Source: Paenibacillus sp. S150 (lineage in GTDB: Bacteria; Bacillota; Bacilli; Paenibacillales; Paenibacillaceae). From it: a DNA stretch of 64,000 nucleotides. This document shows positions 22,616 through 32,173 of this stretch, piece after piece. Every line of letters begins with the position of its first letter. The first letter of the stretch is position 1. Under the pieces are notes generated by a model, which saw nothing but the letters and a program-made list of their open reading frames with translations, had not been told where the DNA came from and searched no databases. The position numbers were made by a program, and so were the translations under genes. Location of the stretch: assembly GCF_019352175.1 (NCBI RefSeq), contig NZ_JACBYI010000032.1, positions 1-64,000 on the forward strand, written 5' to 3'.

Positions 22616-23887
22616 ATGAACATCATGAGAAACAGGCTCGGCGGTTCACGTCCGAAAGGTCTCCGCAAAGCCTCCGTACATCGGAAGAATCTGCAGATCG
22701 CTACATTAGAGGGGATCCCGTCAACGATATTTCAGGTGCTGCTCCAAGGGCAGTTCCTGACAGGCTTTCTGCTATATCTGGGAGCCAGCTCCAGTCAGAT
22801 CGGCTTTGTTATTGCGCTTACTACACTGGTGAATGTGGCGCAGGTCGGTGTGGCTTTTCTGATTCAAAAGCTGCCGAGCCGCAAATGGGCCATGGTGACA
22901 TTTATCGGCCTGCACAGATTGCTGTGGGGCTCCACCGGACTGGTCCCGTTTATTTTTCCGGAAGAGCATTGGGTTACTGCCTTTATCGTATTGTATACGA
23001 TTGCATTCATTGCCAATACGGCGGGCGGCGTGCTGTGGACCTCTGTAATCAGCGATCTGGTTCCCGCACGGGTAAGAGGCCGTTATTTTGGAATCCGCAA
23101 TACCTTCTTGAACGCCCTGGGAAGTCTAGTAATGTACGGCGGCGGCATTGTGCTAGACCGCTATCCCGGCGGGCACGGATTTTTGATTCTCTATATTGTG
23201 GTCTGGATTTTCTCCATTTCCAATATCATCGTGTTCATCTTCTATCCGGATGTTCCGTTCGAGAAATCGGAAGAGAAGGATTTCCTGCCGATGCTGCGCA
23301 AACCGCTTCATGATACGTTGTTTATGAAATCGACATTGTTTCTTGCCGCCTGGCTGCTGCTGCAGAACCTGACGGTGCCGCTCTACTCCTATGTCATGCT
23401 GCAGCTGCTGGAGATTAATTATGAAACATTGTCCCTCTTGAACGTTTCGCAGACGGTCTTTATGATGGCGAGCTTCTATGTGTGGGGCAACCTGAATGCC
23501 AAGTACAGCAACAAGCGGCTGCTGCTCTGGACGCTGCCGATTATCGCTGCTTCCTCGCTGCTCTGGGGACTGCTGTCTGTGCTGCCTATGCTGCCGGTGC
23601 TGTTCGCCGCCCACATTGTGTTCGGCATGGGAGTGGGGGGGTTCAACCAGCTGGCCTTTAACTTCATCATCGGCGATACGCCGAAAAAGGAGCGCCCGAT
23701 GTATATGGCGACGTATGCAGGGCTGACGGGACTTGCCGCATTTTTTGGGCCGCTTATCGGCGGAAGCATTTACGAATGGATCCGGGAATGGCCGCACTGG
23801 ACGCAGGTCTACGGGATGCAGCTTATCGTGGGCACACTGATGATTGCTCTTGCGCTAATGCTGGGCCGGCGCATTCTGAAGGACTAA
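22616..23887 (+). CDS. MFS transporter
   Basis: 423 residues with about twelve hydrophobic segments in two six-helix halves joined by a cytoplasmic loop near residue 200 (PFEKSEEKDFLPML). The intracellular loop motif DLVPARVRGRYFGIRN between TM4 and TM5 is characteristic of a distinctive MFS branch common in Firmicutes. The N-terminal 25 residues are basic. Substrate cannot be inferred. AAAGGAGTG precedes the ATG at 22616 by 12 nt; a GTG at 22601 abuts it and is less likely. The SDR-like gene follows 53 nt downstream without a terminator. Confidence 0.85.
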   Translation: MNIMRNRLGGSRPKGLRKASVHRKNLQIATLEGIPSTIFQVLLQGQFLTGFLLYLGASSSQIGFVIALTTLVNVAQVGVAFLIQKLPSRKWAMVTFIGLHRLLWGSTGLVPFIFPEEHWVTAFIVLYTIAFIANTAGGVLWTSVISDLVPARVRGRYFGIRNTFLNALGSLVMYGGGIVLDRYPGGHGFLILYIVVWIFSISNIIVFIFYPDVPFEKSEEKDFLPMLRKPLHDTLFMKSTLFLAAWLLLQNLTVPLYSYVMLQLLEINYETLSLLNVSQTVFMMASFYVWGNLNAKYSNKRLLLWTLPIIAASSLLWGLLSVLPMLPVLFAAHIVFGMGVGGFNQLAFNFIIGDTPKKERPMYMATYAGLTGLAAFFGPLIGGSIYEWIREWPHWTQVYGMQLIVGTLMIALALMLGRRILKD

Positions 23888-23940
23888 AAAAGAGGAGGGC
23901 CAGCCTTCCTCGCAGATTCCGGGCGAAAGGAGGCCGTTCA

Positions 23941-24603
23941 ATGACGAGAATTGCGTTAGTGCTGGGGGCCACGGGCCTGGTAGGCCGTGCACTCACTGAG
24001 GATCTGCTGAATGGACAGTGGGAGGAGGTGCGTGTGCTGGTCCGCCATCCGCTGAAGCTCAGGCACCCCAGGCTGAAGCAGGTGATCATCGACTGGGAGC
24101 AGCTCGGGCAGTATAAGGAGCAGTTCGCCGGTGTCTACGCCGTCTTCTGCTGCCTCGGCACAACCATTAAAAAAGCCGGCTCGCAGGAGCAGTTCGAGCG
24201 TGTGGATCTGGACTATCCGCTTGCGGCAGCCGCACTGGCCTCGGCATGCGGGGTGAAGCAGTTCCTGGCGGTCTCGTCGATGGGGGCGAATGCGAAGTCG
24301 CGGACATTCTATACCCGAACCAAAGGAAAAGTGGAGGCAGGGCTGATAGCTGCCGGATTCACGGGGCTGCATCTGTTCCGTCCTTCCCTGCTGCTGGGAG
24401 AACGTGAGGAATCCCGGTTCGGCGAACGGGCAGCTTCCATGGTCATGAAGGCGCTGGACTTCGCCATGATTGGCAAGGCGGCCAAGTATCGGGCGGTTCC
24501 TGCCGCCAAGGTGGCCAGAGCGATGATGAACATCGCTCTGGCGGATACCCGGGGCGTGCATATCTACACTAATGATGTTATCCATGTAATCGGGAAAAAC
24601 TGA
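23941..24603 (+). CDS. TIP30/HTATIP2-like NAD(P)-binding oxidoreductase (atypical SDR)
   Basis: 220 residues. Rossmann motif VLGATGLVGRAL (GxTGxxG, residues 7-18) begins the protein. The catalytic YxxxK is present in TFYTRTKGKVE, and AVSSMGAN supplies the Ser. This matches the short atypical SDR group containing HTATIP2/TIP30 and bacterial NAD(P)H-binding proteins. Probable soluble oxidoreductase or nucleotide-sugar-type epimerase-like enzyme of unknown substrate. ATG at 23941 is set by GAAAGGAGG 7 nt upstream. Likely co-transcribed with the MFS gene. Confidence 0.85.
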   Translation: MTRIALVLGATGLVGRALTEDLLNGQWEEVRVLVRHPLKLRHPRLKQVIIDWEQLGQYKEQFAGVYAVFCCLGTTIKKAGSQEQFERVDLDYPLAAAALASACGVKQFLAVSSMGANAKSRTFYTRTKGKVEAGLIAAGFTGLHLFRPSLLLGEREESRFGERAASMVMKALDFAMIGKAAKYRAVPAAKVARAMMNIALADTRGVHIYTNDVIHVIGKN

Positions 24604-24703
24604 GGCCCGGGGTTTGCAATAAGCCAAGCTCAGGACTTACAATGAGCATAAATCATACGTACATAGCGATTATACTGTCTTGTACAACACACAGGAGGAG
24701 AAT

Positions 24704-25084
24704 ATGAGTAAAAAACAGGTAGCAACCGCAAAAGCCCCGGGTGCCATTGGCCCTTACAGCCAGGCAGTCATCGCCGGGAATTGGGTATACACTTCCGGCC
24801 AGCTGGGTCTGAATCCGGAAACAGGAACACTTGCAGAGGGCGTAGAGGAACAGGCGCGCCAATCGCTCAGCAATGTTAAGGCGATTCTTGAAGAGGCTGG
24901 AGCATCGCTTGAACATGTTGTGAAGACAACGGTGTACCTCAAGGACATGAATGACTTTGCAGCGGTGAACGAGGTGTACAGCACCTTCTTTGCCGAACCG
25001 TATCCGGCCCGCAGTGCTGTTGAGGTTGCGCGTCTCCCGAAAGACGGGCTTGTAGAGATTGAAGCGGTGGCCCGCAAGAAATAA
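24704..25084 (+). CDS. ridA: RidA family enamine/imine deaminase
   Basis: 126 residues, full length for RidA/YjgF. Conserved landmarks: GAIGPYSQAV near the N-terminus, SGQLGLNPETG, the NVKAILEEAGAS helix, FAEPYPARSAVEVARLPKDGLVEIEAVAR with the catalytic Arg of PARSAVEV and the terminal Glu. RidA trimers hydrolyse reactive 2-aminoacrylate and related imines made by PLP enzymes. Start ATG 24704 lies 3 nt after GGAGGAG. It is monocistronic with its own terminator (25104-25146). Confidence 0.93.
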   Translation: MSKKQVATAKAPGAIGPYSQAVIAGNWVYTSGQLGLNPETGTLAEGVEEQARQSLSNVKAILEEAGASLEHVVKTTVYLKDMNDFAAVNEVYSTFFAEPYPARSAVEVARLPKDGLVEIEAVARKK

Positions 25085-25103
25085 ATCCTTCAAGAATGAA
25101 TTG

Positions 25104-25146
25104 TCCCTGGGTGTTTCTGTACGCGGGAAGCCCTCAGGGATTTTTT
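25104..25146 (+). terminator. Rho-independent terminator after ridA
   Basis: Arms TCCCTG and CAGGGA with a 25-nt interior that can pair further, followed by six T. Confidence 0.75.
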
Positions 25147-25266
25147 GTGTTGTTGCTCCGCCGCAAAAATGACCTGCAGGTCATGAAATTTGCGGATAGC
25201 AGCCGGCCTCCGCTGGGTAATATGTAATATTAATGAGCTGCAACAGCCGAAGGGGGAAAGCAAACG

Positions 25267-27717
25267 ATGGAGAGCAGTGAGGCAATTCGGCCCGAGAAGA
25301 TGGGTCCGCTGGTTATGAAGGAGACCTGGAACACACCGGGAAGCCTTGTAGCATGGGAACGCTCCGAGAATGTTTACATTGTCCGGGGAGAACACGGAGG
25401 CATTGTTTTTGTATTTTTGAACGATGAAATGTTCCGGATGAAGGTGTTCCGGGACAAAGTTCCCGATCTGACGACTACGGCTGCGGTGCTGGCCGAGAGC
25501 TGCATCCCGCACTTGTTCCCTGTGGAGGAAAACGAGGATCAGCTGACCTTTACGACCAGTGCCATCCGTCTGGTCATCGAGAAAACCTCCCTGCTTCTGC
25601 GTGTTGAAAACATGGACGGGAAGATCATTATGCAGCAGAACCTGACCAGCTGGAATCCGCGCGGTGCCAGCCACGCCGAATATGACATGCAGCCGGATTC
25701 GCATTTCTACGGGCTGGGCGAGAAGGCGAGCTTCCTCGACAAGCGGGGGGAGCGTTATACGAACTGGAACACTGATGTATTTGCCCCCCATTTGCCCGAG
25801 ATTGAAGCGCTGTACGAGTCGATTCCGCTGCTTATCCATATGCACGGTGATCTGTCCTATGGATTATTCCTGGACAATACGGGCCGCAGTGACTTTGATA
25901 TGCGCTCCCACGGAGTGGCGTTTACGATCGGCTGCTCTACCGGCGCTTATGATATCTATTTTATCAATGGTCCTGAAATGAAGGATGTGGTCAAGAGATA
26001 CACCTCCCTGACCGGCCGGATTGCGCTTCCGCCCAAATGGGCCATCGGGTATCACCAATCGCGTTACAGCTATATGAACCAGCAGGAGGTGCTTCAGCTC
26101 GCACGGACCTTCCGCGAGAAGAACATTCCTTGCGACGTCATTTATCTGGATATCCATTATATGGACGAATACAGGGTGTTCACCTTTGATCCGGTCAACT
26201 TCCCCGAGCCTGGGAAGATGATTTCCGAGCTGGGCGAGCTGGGGGTGCGCATTGTACCGATTGTGGACCCCGGCGTCAAAAAAGACCCCAGCTACGGGGT
26301 GTACAAGCAAGGTGTGCTGGAAAAACATTTCTGCCGCCGTTTGGAGGGCGATATCTTCTTCGGCGAGGTCTGGCCGGGAATCAGCGCATTTCCCGATTTC
26401 AGCGATATCCGGACTGCCGAATGGTGGGGCGGTCTGCACAAATACTATACCGATCTTGGCATCCAGGGCATCTGGAATGATATGAACGAGCCGGCAGTCT
26501 TCAATGAGTCGAAGACGATGGACCTCGATGTGATGCATTTCAACAACGGCCGTCCGGTTACGCATGAGGAATACCACAACCTGTACGGCATGATGATGTC
26601 CAAGGCTACGTATGAAGGGCTGGCGGAGCATATGGGCGGGGAACGTCCTTTTGTGCTGACACGTGCCGGCTATGCCGGCATCCAGCGTTACGCCGCCGTA
26701 TGGACCGGGGATAACCGCAGCTTCTGGGAGCATATGGCGATGGCTATGCCGATGGTGCTTAATATGGGCCTGTCGGGTCTCGCTTTTTCGGGACCGGATA
26801 TCGGCGGGTTTGCCCACCATACCTCTGCTCAGCTGCTGGTGCGCTGGACGCAGATGGGCGTCTTTTTCCCCTATTGCCGCAATCATTCCTCGATTGGCAC
26901 GCTGCGCCAGGAGCCCTGGTCCTTCGGGGAAGAGGTGGAGGGAATTCTGCGGGAATTTATCGGTCTGCGCTACCGCTGGATGCCGCATCTGTACAATCTT
27001 TTCCATGAAGCCGAGATGACGGGGCTGCCTGTGATCCGGCCGCTCATTCTGGAATATCCGCGCGATCCGCATGTTACGAACCTGTGCGACCAGTTTCTGC
27101 TGGGGGAAAATGTGCTGATTGCCCCCGTCTACCGCCCGGATACGGATCACCGCTCCGTGTATTTGCCGGAGGGGCAGTGGATCGATTACTGGGATGGGGA
27201 GGTCCATGAAGGCGGCCGCCACATCCTGGCCGCAGCTCCGCTGCATATTATGCCGATGTACGTCAAGGCGGGTACCTTTATCGCCGAAGGCCCGCTGAAG
27301 CAGTATGCGCTTGAGGATACGGCGGAGACGATGATTTTTCATCTGTATGGGGCTAAGGCAGAGAGCGGATTCTTTGCAGCCTTTGCCCTCTATGAGGATG
27401 ACGGGCACAGCTTCAGCTACAAGAGAGGCCACTATGCAGAGATCAGTGTGCAAGCCACGGGAGAAGAGGGGGGATTACGGCTTAATTGGGCCTATACGGT
27501 CCGTGAGTATGCCCCGCGCAGAGAGATGCTGCGCTTTGCGCTCTGTTATCCGGAGTTCTCTGCGGCTTCTGTAGACGGACTCGCCGAAATGAGTCTGGAG
27601 CAGCTGGAAGAGGGACGGGCAGGGTGGGCCTGCAACGGGAAGAATGGCCCGCTTATTGTCCAGGTGCAGGATGATCCCGATGGAGGAGAACTGCGCATTC
27701 AGGCAGCGGAGAGGTAG
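25267..27717 (+). CDS. Alpha-glucosidase, glycoside hydrolase family 31
   Basis: 816 residues. N-terminal beta-sandwich (to about 230) with the FYGLGEK motif, then the (beta/alpha)8 barrel beginning at PPKWAIGYHQSRYSYMNQ. The GH31 nucleophile is Asp405 in GIWNDMNEPAVF; the acid/base is Asp482 in VWTGDNRSFWEHM. FPYCRNHSSIGT closes the barrel and two C-terminal beta domains follow. Such retaining enzymes release glucose from the non-reducing end of alpha-glucosides. No signal peptide is seen, so it acts in the cytoplasm, probably on imported oligosaccharides. It stands alone with a terminator at 27756-27780; no sugar transporter is adjacent. Confidence 0.93.
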   Translation: MESSEAIRPEKMGPLVMKETWNTPGSLVAWERSENVYIVRGEHGGIVFVFLNDEMFRMKVFRDKVPDLTTTAAVLAESCIPHLFPVEENEDQLTFTTSAIRLVIEKTSLLLRVENMDGKIIMQQNLTSWNPRGASHAEYDMQPDSHFYGLGEKASFLDKRGERYTNWNTDVFAPHLPEIEALYESIPLLIHMHGDLSYGLFLDNTGRSDFDMRSHGVAFTIGCSTGAYDIYFINGPEMKDVVKRYTSLTGRIALPPKWAIGYHQSRYSYMNQQEVLQLARTFREKNIPCDVIYLDIHYMDEYRVFTFDPVNFPEPGKMISELGELGVRIVPIVDPGVKKDPSYGVYKQGVLEKHFCRRLEGDIFFGEVWPGISAFPDFSDIRTAEWWGGLHKYYTDLGIQGIWNDMNEPAVFNESKTMDLDVMHFNNGRPVTHEEYHNLYGMMMSKATYEGLAEHMGGERPFVLTRAGYAGIQRYAAVWTGDNRSFWEHMAMAMPMVLNMGLSGLAFSGPDIGGFAHHTSAQLLVRWTQMGVFFPYCRNHSSIGTLRQEPWSFGEEVEGILREFIGLRYRWMPHLYNLFHEAEMTGLPVIRPLILEYPRDPHVTNLCDQFLLGENVLIAPVYRPDTDHRSVYLPEGQWIDYWDGEVHEGGRHILAAAPLHIMPMYVKAGTFIAEGPLKQYALEDTAETMIFHLYGAKAESGFFAAFALYEDDGHSFSYKRGHYAEISVQATGEEGGLRLNWAYTVREYAPRREMLRFALCYPEFSAASVDGLAEMSLEQLEEGRAGWACNGKNGPLIVQVQDDPDGGELRIQAAER

Positions 27718-27755
27718 AGGACTGCTCCTGCCCTTGCCAGAAAGCTGCTGTGAAG

Positions 27756-27780
27756 AAACCCGCCAGGCTGCGGGTTTTTT
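27756..27780 (+). terminator. Rho-independent terminator after GH31 gene
   Basis: Arms AAACCCGC and GCGGGTTT around a short loop, T run follows. Confidence 0.85.
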
Positions 27781-27923
27781 GGCATTTAAGCGACTTTGGC
27801 GACATAAAGTAACGCCAATGCCGCTAGACAACGTTGTCCCGTAAGTACTTCCCCCGCTTTAGAAGCGTGGTGAAAAAGTGTCCGGAGAGCCGGTAGGGAG
27901 CTGGAACAGCGATAGCGGTCGCC

Positions 27924-27967
27924 GTTGTAGCCGGATTTCCCCCTATAGGGGGAAATCCGGCTACAAC
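27924..27967. repeat. 44-nt perfect palindrome
   Basis: Twenty-bp arms beginning GTTGTAGCCGGATTTCC flank TATA, itself palindromic, so the whole 44 nt is self-complementary. No T run; not an obvious terminator. Confidence 0.9.
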
Positions 27968-28135
27968 AGCGGGTGGAAACCCCTGCCCGGCCATATGAAA
28001 CGACAAAATCACCACACTTTTAGAGCCTCTAAGGTCCGCCAGATCCGCAGCTTAAGAGCCGGACCAAAGCGAGAATCGTTCCCTGAACTTGAGTTACGCA
28101 AGCCCCGCAGCAGCCTTTCGTAACCAGAGATGCTA

Positions 28136-28315
28136 AGTGGATTTTGTACTCCTAATTCTCCGGGATTCGTGCCACAACGGGACTAGTGGGATTTTGTACA
28201 CCTAATTTGGGAATTTCGGCGGCTGATCGCTAATTTGGTCGAATTAGTGTTACTTTTTCCACTTCATGCTGCCAAGGGGGCCGAAAAAGCTTCGATTAGT
28301 GTTACTTTTTCCACT
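28136..28315. repeat. Cluster of four AGTG/CACT palindromic motifs
   Basis: Two copies of the AGTGGGATTTTGTACACT type (one diverged) and two identical AGTGTTACTTTTTCCACT copies 52 nt apart. Same family as the clusters at 2027-2208, 44775-44905 and 58802-59085. Confidence 0.75.
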
Positions 28316-29052
28316 TAGAACCTGGTGCAGCGGTAGCGTCAGCACTGAACCCTGACAACAATTCAGGTTTTGCTTGTCCCCTCTGCCCTAATGATCTTCA
28401 GGGCGGCAAAATTTACGCAGTTGACTTCTCTAACGAGTGTACGTACCGCTAGGAGCTGCACCGTCTTCTTCCGTCCCCCCTCCATGCCGGATGCTGTTCT
28501 CAATCCGCAGCTTGGGCAGGCTATGGCCGATGATCTCCTCTGGATCATACATATAGAAGGGTTACTCCTTAAGGGTAAATCATCCAATGTTTTGCTTCTG
28601 CCACAAAGAACAGGATGAATATCCGCCAGGATCAGCGGCTTATGGACCCAAGTGAAGTCCGCACCGCGAACTTTGTTACTGGGCCAAAAAGGTAAATAAA
28701 AGCGCTCGGTCTATTCGCATTCTGCTTTGTTAACACAAAGGCCAAGGGGAAACGGCTCCCTTTCACGGGACGCTTGGAAGAACCTGCCCCTCTGCTGTGT
28801 GAGCAGTGTGGCTTTATTTTAGCCTCTGCAAATCCGAATAAATCTGCAGAAAAATGCAGAATGGGTTTTTAAATATGGCCTTTTTCGTATAAGATGAAGG
28901 GATGAAGAAAAAACGTCAGGAAATCCGGGAGTGAATCAATCCAAGGCCTGCCGGTTGTCCTGTAACTATATTTCTTGCAGAGAAGGAAGCAGTCTTCCTG
29001 ATGGCAGGCGGACCGGTTCTTTCTGTTTGCTCAAAAAGAATGGAGATCATCA

Positions 29053-32000
29053 ATGATTAAGCATCTGTATGCAATATGGTTGGGGGACGTATTCTTTTGC
29101 TTCTCCGGCGAAACCTCGGAGCCGAAGGTGGACGCATGGATGCGTGTGGTCAAACGGCTGGAGCTTCGGAGCGGCTGGCGTCCTTTTGCGGGTGCTGCGC
29201 TGCGGCTTACGGAAGTGAAATACCCGGTTGCCGCCCCTGTGGAAGGGCGGGCGGCGCGGCGCGGCGTGCCGGGGCGCACGCTTGAAGGCCTGGCCCTCGC
29301 GCCCGGCGACGCTTTTGAGCTGCTGCTCGGCTGGGACGAGCAGCTGTGCCGCAGCCAGGGCCTTGAGCCGGGCGGGGAGCTGCGCTATTGGGCGGCAGCG
29401 GCCCGCTTCGCGCTGGAGCTTATGGGCACGGGCGGCATTGTGCCCGGAGCGCTGCCGCCGCGGCCCTTGGGCTCACGCCGGCGCGGAGGAGAGCAGGCGG
29501 CGTCGGCCGCCTGGTCTCCGGCCTTCCGGCACGAGGCGGACAGGGAGCTGTTCCTGCAAATGGCGGCCTCCATGCCGGTGCTGGCCTTGGGAACGCATGT
29601 GGCCGGAGAAGGCGATCTGTCCTCCCGTGAGGATGCCGGTGCTTATGTTCTGTATTCCTTCCTGCAGTCTGTGATGACTGCGGAGATCAAGCGGATCGTC
29701 GCCGAGAACGAAGGAAGGCTGGCTTCTTACAAGGCGAATTACCGCCGGGGCTACTCCCCGCTGATAGAGCTGTGGTGGAACAGCCTGCTTACGGGCAGCC
29801 GCGATATCCCGGTACAGGGGACACCGGCCGAAGTGGCAGAGCTTCTGGCCGCAGTGAACGGAACCGCAGGCAACGGGGTGCCGCATGCGGAGACGGAAGA
29901 AGCCCGCAGCGGGCAGCTTAGCCTTGGGCTGCGTCTGGAGCCGCCTGCGGATGAGAGTGCAGAGTGGCGTCTGTCCTTCTGGGTAGAGAGCCGCGAGGAA
30001 GGGGAATTCTGGCTTCCCGCTGCTGCGATCTGGAGCAGCCGGGAACGTGAATTCACGCTCTGGGGGAAACGTTACCGCAATATCCAGCAGCAGCTGCTCG
30101 CCGCCCTCGGCCGGGCGGGCAAGCTGTCCCCGGATATTCAGCGTGCGCTTGCCGCACCGGCCCCGGACGGCGTGGAGCTTACGCCGGAACAGCTCTATTT
30201 GTTCCTGAAGGAGACAGTACAGCCGCTGCGCGACCGGGGCATCACGGTGCAGATGCCGTCCCGCTGGAGCCGGGAAGGCCGGCGGAAGATCGGCATGAGG
30301 ATGAAGATGCAGCCGCCGGCAAGCGGGAGTGACCGGCCTGCCCAGGCCGCGCTGGGAATGGAACAGCTGATTGCCTTCCGCATAGAAGCTTCCCTGGGCG
30401 AATCAGCTGTCAGTGAGGATGAACTGAACGCTTTGGTGGAGGCAGGCGTACCTTTTGTACGGTTTCGCGGGGAATGGATTGAGATTGACCCGAAGGAAAT
30501 CCGCCAGGTGCTCAGGTACATGAAGCGCAATGAAAGCGGAGAAATGTCGGCGGCCGACTGGATGCGGCTGGAGGCGGAAACGAGCGGTGAGCGTCTGTGG
30601 AAAGGGATGTCGGTTACCGGAATGGAGACTACCGGCCTTCTGGCATCGCTTATGCAGGGCGATATGCTGCGGCATCTGCCCATGCGTCCGGTGCCGCCGG
30701 ATCTGCATGGAACGCTTAGACCGTATCAGGAACGCGGTTACCAGTGGCTGGCCGCGCTGAGCGGACTGGGCTTCGGCGTTTGTCTGGCCGATGACATGGG
30801 TCTGGGCAAGACGGTGCAGGTGATTACCTGCCTGCTGGACAGGGAGCTGGCCGCGCCGCCTGAAAGGAAGCGCGAGCCTGTGCTGATCCTATGTCCGACC
30901 TCGCTGCTGGGGAACTGGCAGCGGGAGCTGCAGCGCTTCGCCCCGTCCTTGCGGGTGCATATCCATCATGGGGGGCGGCGGGTCCGCGGCGAGGGCTTTG
31001 CCCGGCTTGCGGCCAGCCACGAGATTATCTTGACCACTTACCATCTTGCGGGTCGGGACAGTGAGGATTTGGCGGGTGTACGATGGTCGACTGTTGTGCT
31101 GGATGAAGCGCAATATATTAAGAACCACCGCACCAAGCAGGCGCAGAGCGTAATGAAGCTCTCGGCGCCGCACCGCATTGCCATGACTGGTACTCCGGTG
31201 GAGAATAGGCTTGGCGAGCTGTGGTCCATCTTTCATTTCCTGAATCCGGGTTATCTGGGGACCTATCATTCGTTCCGCCAGCGTTATGTCTCCGGAGAAG
31301 GCGGGGAGCGGCTGCGTGAGCTGCACCGCCTCGTATCGCCCTTCCTGCTGCGGCGGCTGAAGAGTGATCCGGATATCTCCAAGGATCTGCCGGAGAAGCT
31401 GGAGCTGAAGCAGTATTGCGTGCTAACGGAAACGCAGGCGGCGCTGTACCAGGGGGTAGTCAATGAGATGCTTGGCGTGATCGGGGAACGCTCGGGTATG
31501 GCCCGCCGCGGGCTGGTGCTGTCCTCCCTGACCAAGCTGAAGCAAATCTGCGATCACCCGCAGCTGTTCCGCAAGGACGAAGGGCGGGGGCTGCGGATGG
31601 AGGCTTCCGGCAAAATGGAAGTGATGTTCGAGGTGCTGGACAGCATAGCCGGGCTTGGAGAGTCCGCCCTTATTTTTACCCAGTACGTGGCGATGGGCGA
31701 GCTTCTGGTCAGCAGGCTGGCCAGAAGGTACGGCAAAGCACCGCTCTTCCTGCACGGGGGGGTTCCCAAGCGGGAGCGCGATGAAATGGTGCATGCTTTT
31801 CAGGAGGGGGAAGGCCCGGCCTTTTTTGTACTCTCACTCAAAGCTGGAGGTGTGGGGCTTAATCTTACCCGGGCCAACCACGTGCTGCATTATGACCGCT
31901 GGTGGAATCCGGCAGTGGAGAATCAGGCAACCGACCGGGCGTTCCGGATCGGCCAGCACAAGAACGTGCAGGTGCATAAGCTGATCTGCCAGGGGACGCT

Positions 32001-32142
32001 GGAAGAGAGGATCGATGAGCTGATTGAACGCAAAAAAAGCCTGTCGGAACAAGTTGTCGGCTCCGGAGAAAACTGGCTGACCGAGATGTCCAATCATGAG
32101 CTTAAGGAGCTTATCGAGCTGCAGGGACAAGACTGGATGTAG
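29053..32142 (+). CDS. SNF2-family DEAD/DEAH helicase (YwqA-like)
   Basis: 1029 residues. The N-terminal half (to about 540) is the SNF2-associated domain. The Swi2/Snf2 motor follows: motif I ADDMGLGKT (Lys586), motif II DEAQ (about 684), motif III MTGTPVENRLGELWSIFHFL, and C-terminal lobe motifs FLHGG, LSLKAGGVGLNLT and HYDRWWNPAVENQATDRAFRIGQ. All ATPase motifs are intact. Proteins of this kind translocate on duplex DNA and are widespread in Bacillales; the cellular role is poorly defined. In Bacillus the partner gene encodes a SWIM zinc-finger protein; here no SWIM motif is seen next to it. The N-terminal 300 residues are encoded by markedly GC-rich DNA. Confidence 0.9.
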   Translation: MIKHLYAIWLGDVFFCFSGETSEPKVDAWMRVVKRLELRSGWRPFAGAALRLTEVKYPVAAPVEGRAARRGVPGRTLEGLALAPGDAFELLLGWDEQLCRSQGLEPGGELRYWAAAARFALELMGTGGIVPGALPPRPLGSRRRGGEQAASAAWSPAFRHEADRELFLQMAASMPVLALGTHVAGEGDLSSREDAGAYVLYSFLQSVMTAEIKRIVAENEGRLASYKANYRRGYSPLIELWWNSLLTGSRDIPVQGTPAEVAELLAAVNGTAGNGVPHAETEEARSGQLSLGLRLEPPADESAEWRLSFWVESREEGEFWLPAAAIWSSREREFTLWGKRYRNIQQQLLAALGRAGKLSPDIQRALAAPAPDGVELTPEQLYLFLKETVQPLRDRGITVQMPSRWSREGRRKIGMRMKMQPPASGSDRPAQAALGMEQLIAFRIEASLGESAVSEDELNALVEAGVPFVRFRGEWIEIDPKEIRQVLRYMKRNESGEMSAADWMRLEAETSGERLWKGMSVTGMETTGLLASLMQGDMLRHLPMRPVPPDLHGTLRPYQERGYQWLAALSGLGFGVCLADDMGLGKTVQVITCLLDRELAAPPERKREPVLILCPTSLLGNWQRELQRFAPSLRVHIHHGGRRVRGEGFARLAASHEIILTTYHLAGRDSEDLAGVRWSTVVLDEAQYIKNHRTKQAQSVMKLSAPHRIAMTGTPVENRLGELWSIFHFLNPGYLGTYHSFRQRYVSGEGGERLRELHRLVSPFLLRRLKSDPDISKDLPEKLELKQYCVLTETQAALYQGVVNEMLGVIGERSGMARRGLVLSSLTKLKQICDHPQLFRKDEGRGLRMEASGKMEVMFEVLDSIAGLGESALIFTQYVAMGELLVSRLARRYGKAPLFLHGGVPKRERDEMVHAFQEGEGPAFFVLSLKAGGVGLNLTRANHVLHYDRWWNPAVENQATDRAFRIGQHKNVQVHKLICQGTLEERIDELIERKKSLSEQVVGSGENWLTEMSNHELKELIELQGQDWM

Positions 32143-32173
32143 CGGAAACGGAATGTGTAAAGGGGGATCGGCA

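Larger units (their letters stand above)
27781..29052. other. 1.3-kb gene-poor spacer with palindromes
   Basis: No gene could be supported. Contents: a 44-nt perfect palindrome (27924-27967); four AGTG-type motifs at 28136-28153, 28185-28203, 28246-28263 and 28298-28315; and non-repeated sequence to the helicase promoter region, where TATAAG at 28888-28893 is a possible -10 box. Overlapping open frames on both strands near 28370-28610 lack ribosome-binding sites. Confidence 0.6.

Noticed and set aside
25864..27453. 529-codon reverse frame opposite the GH31 gene
   Set aside because: Antisense shadow of a strongly supported glucosidase; composition (His/Arg/Gln-rich) is typical of shadow frames.
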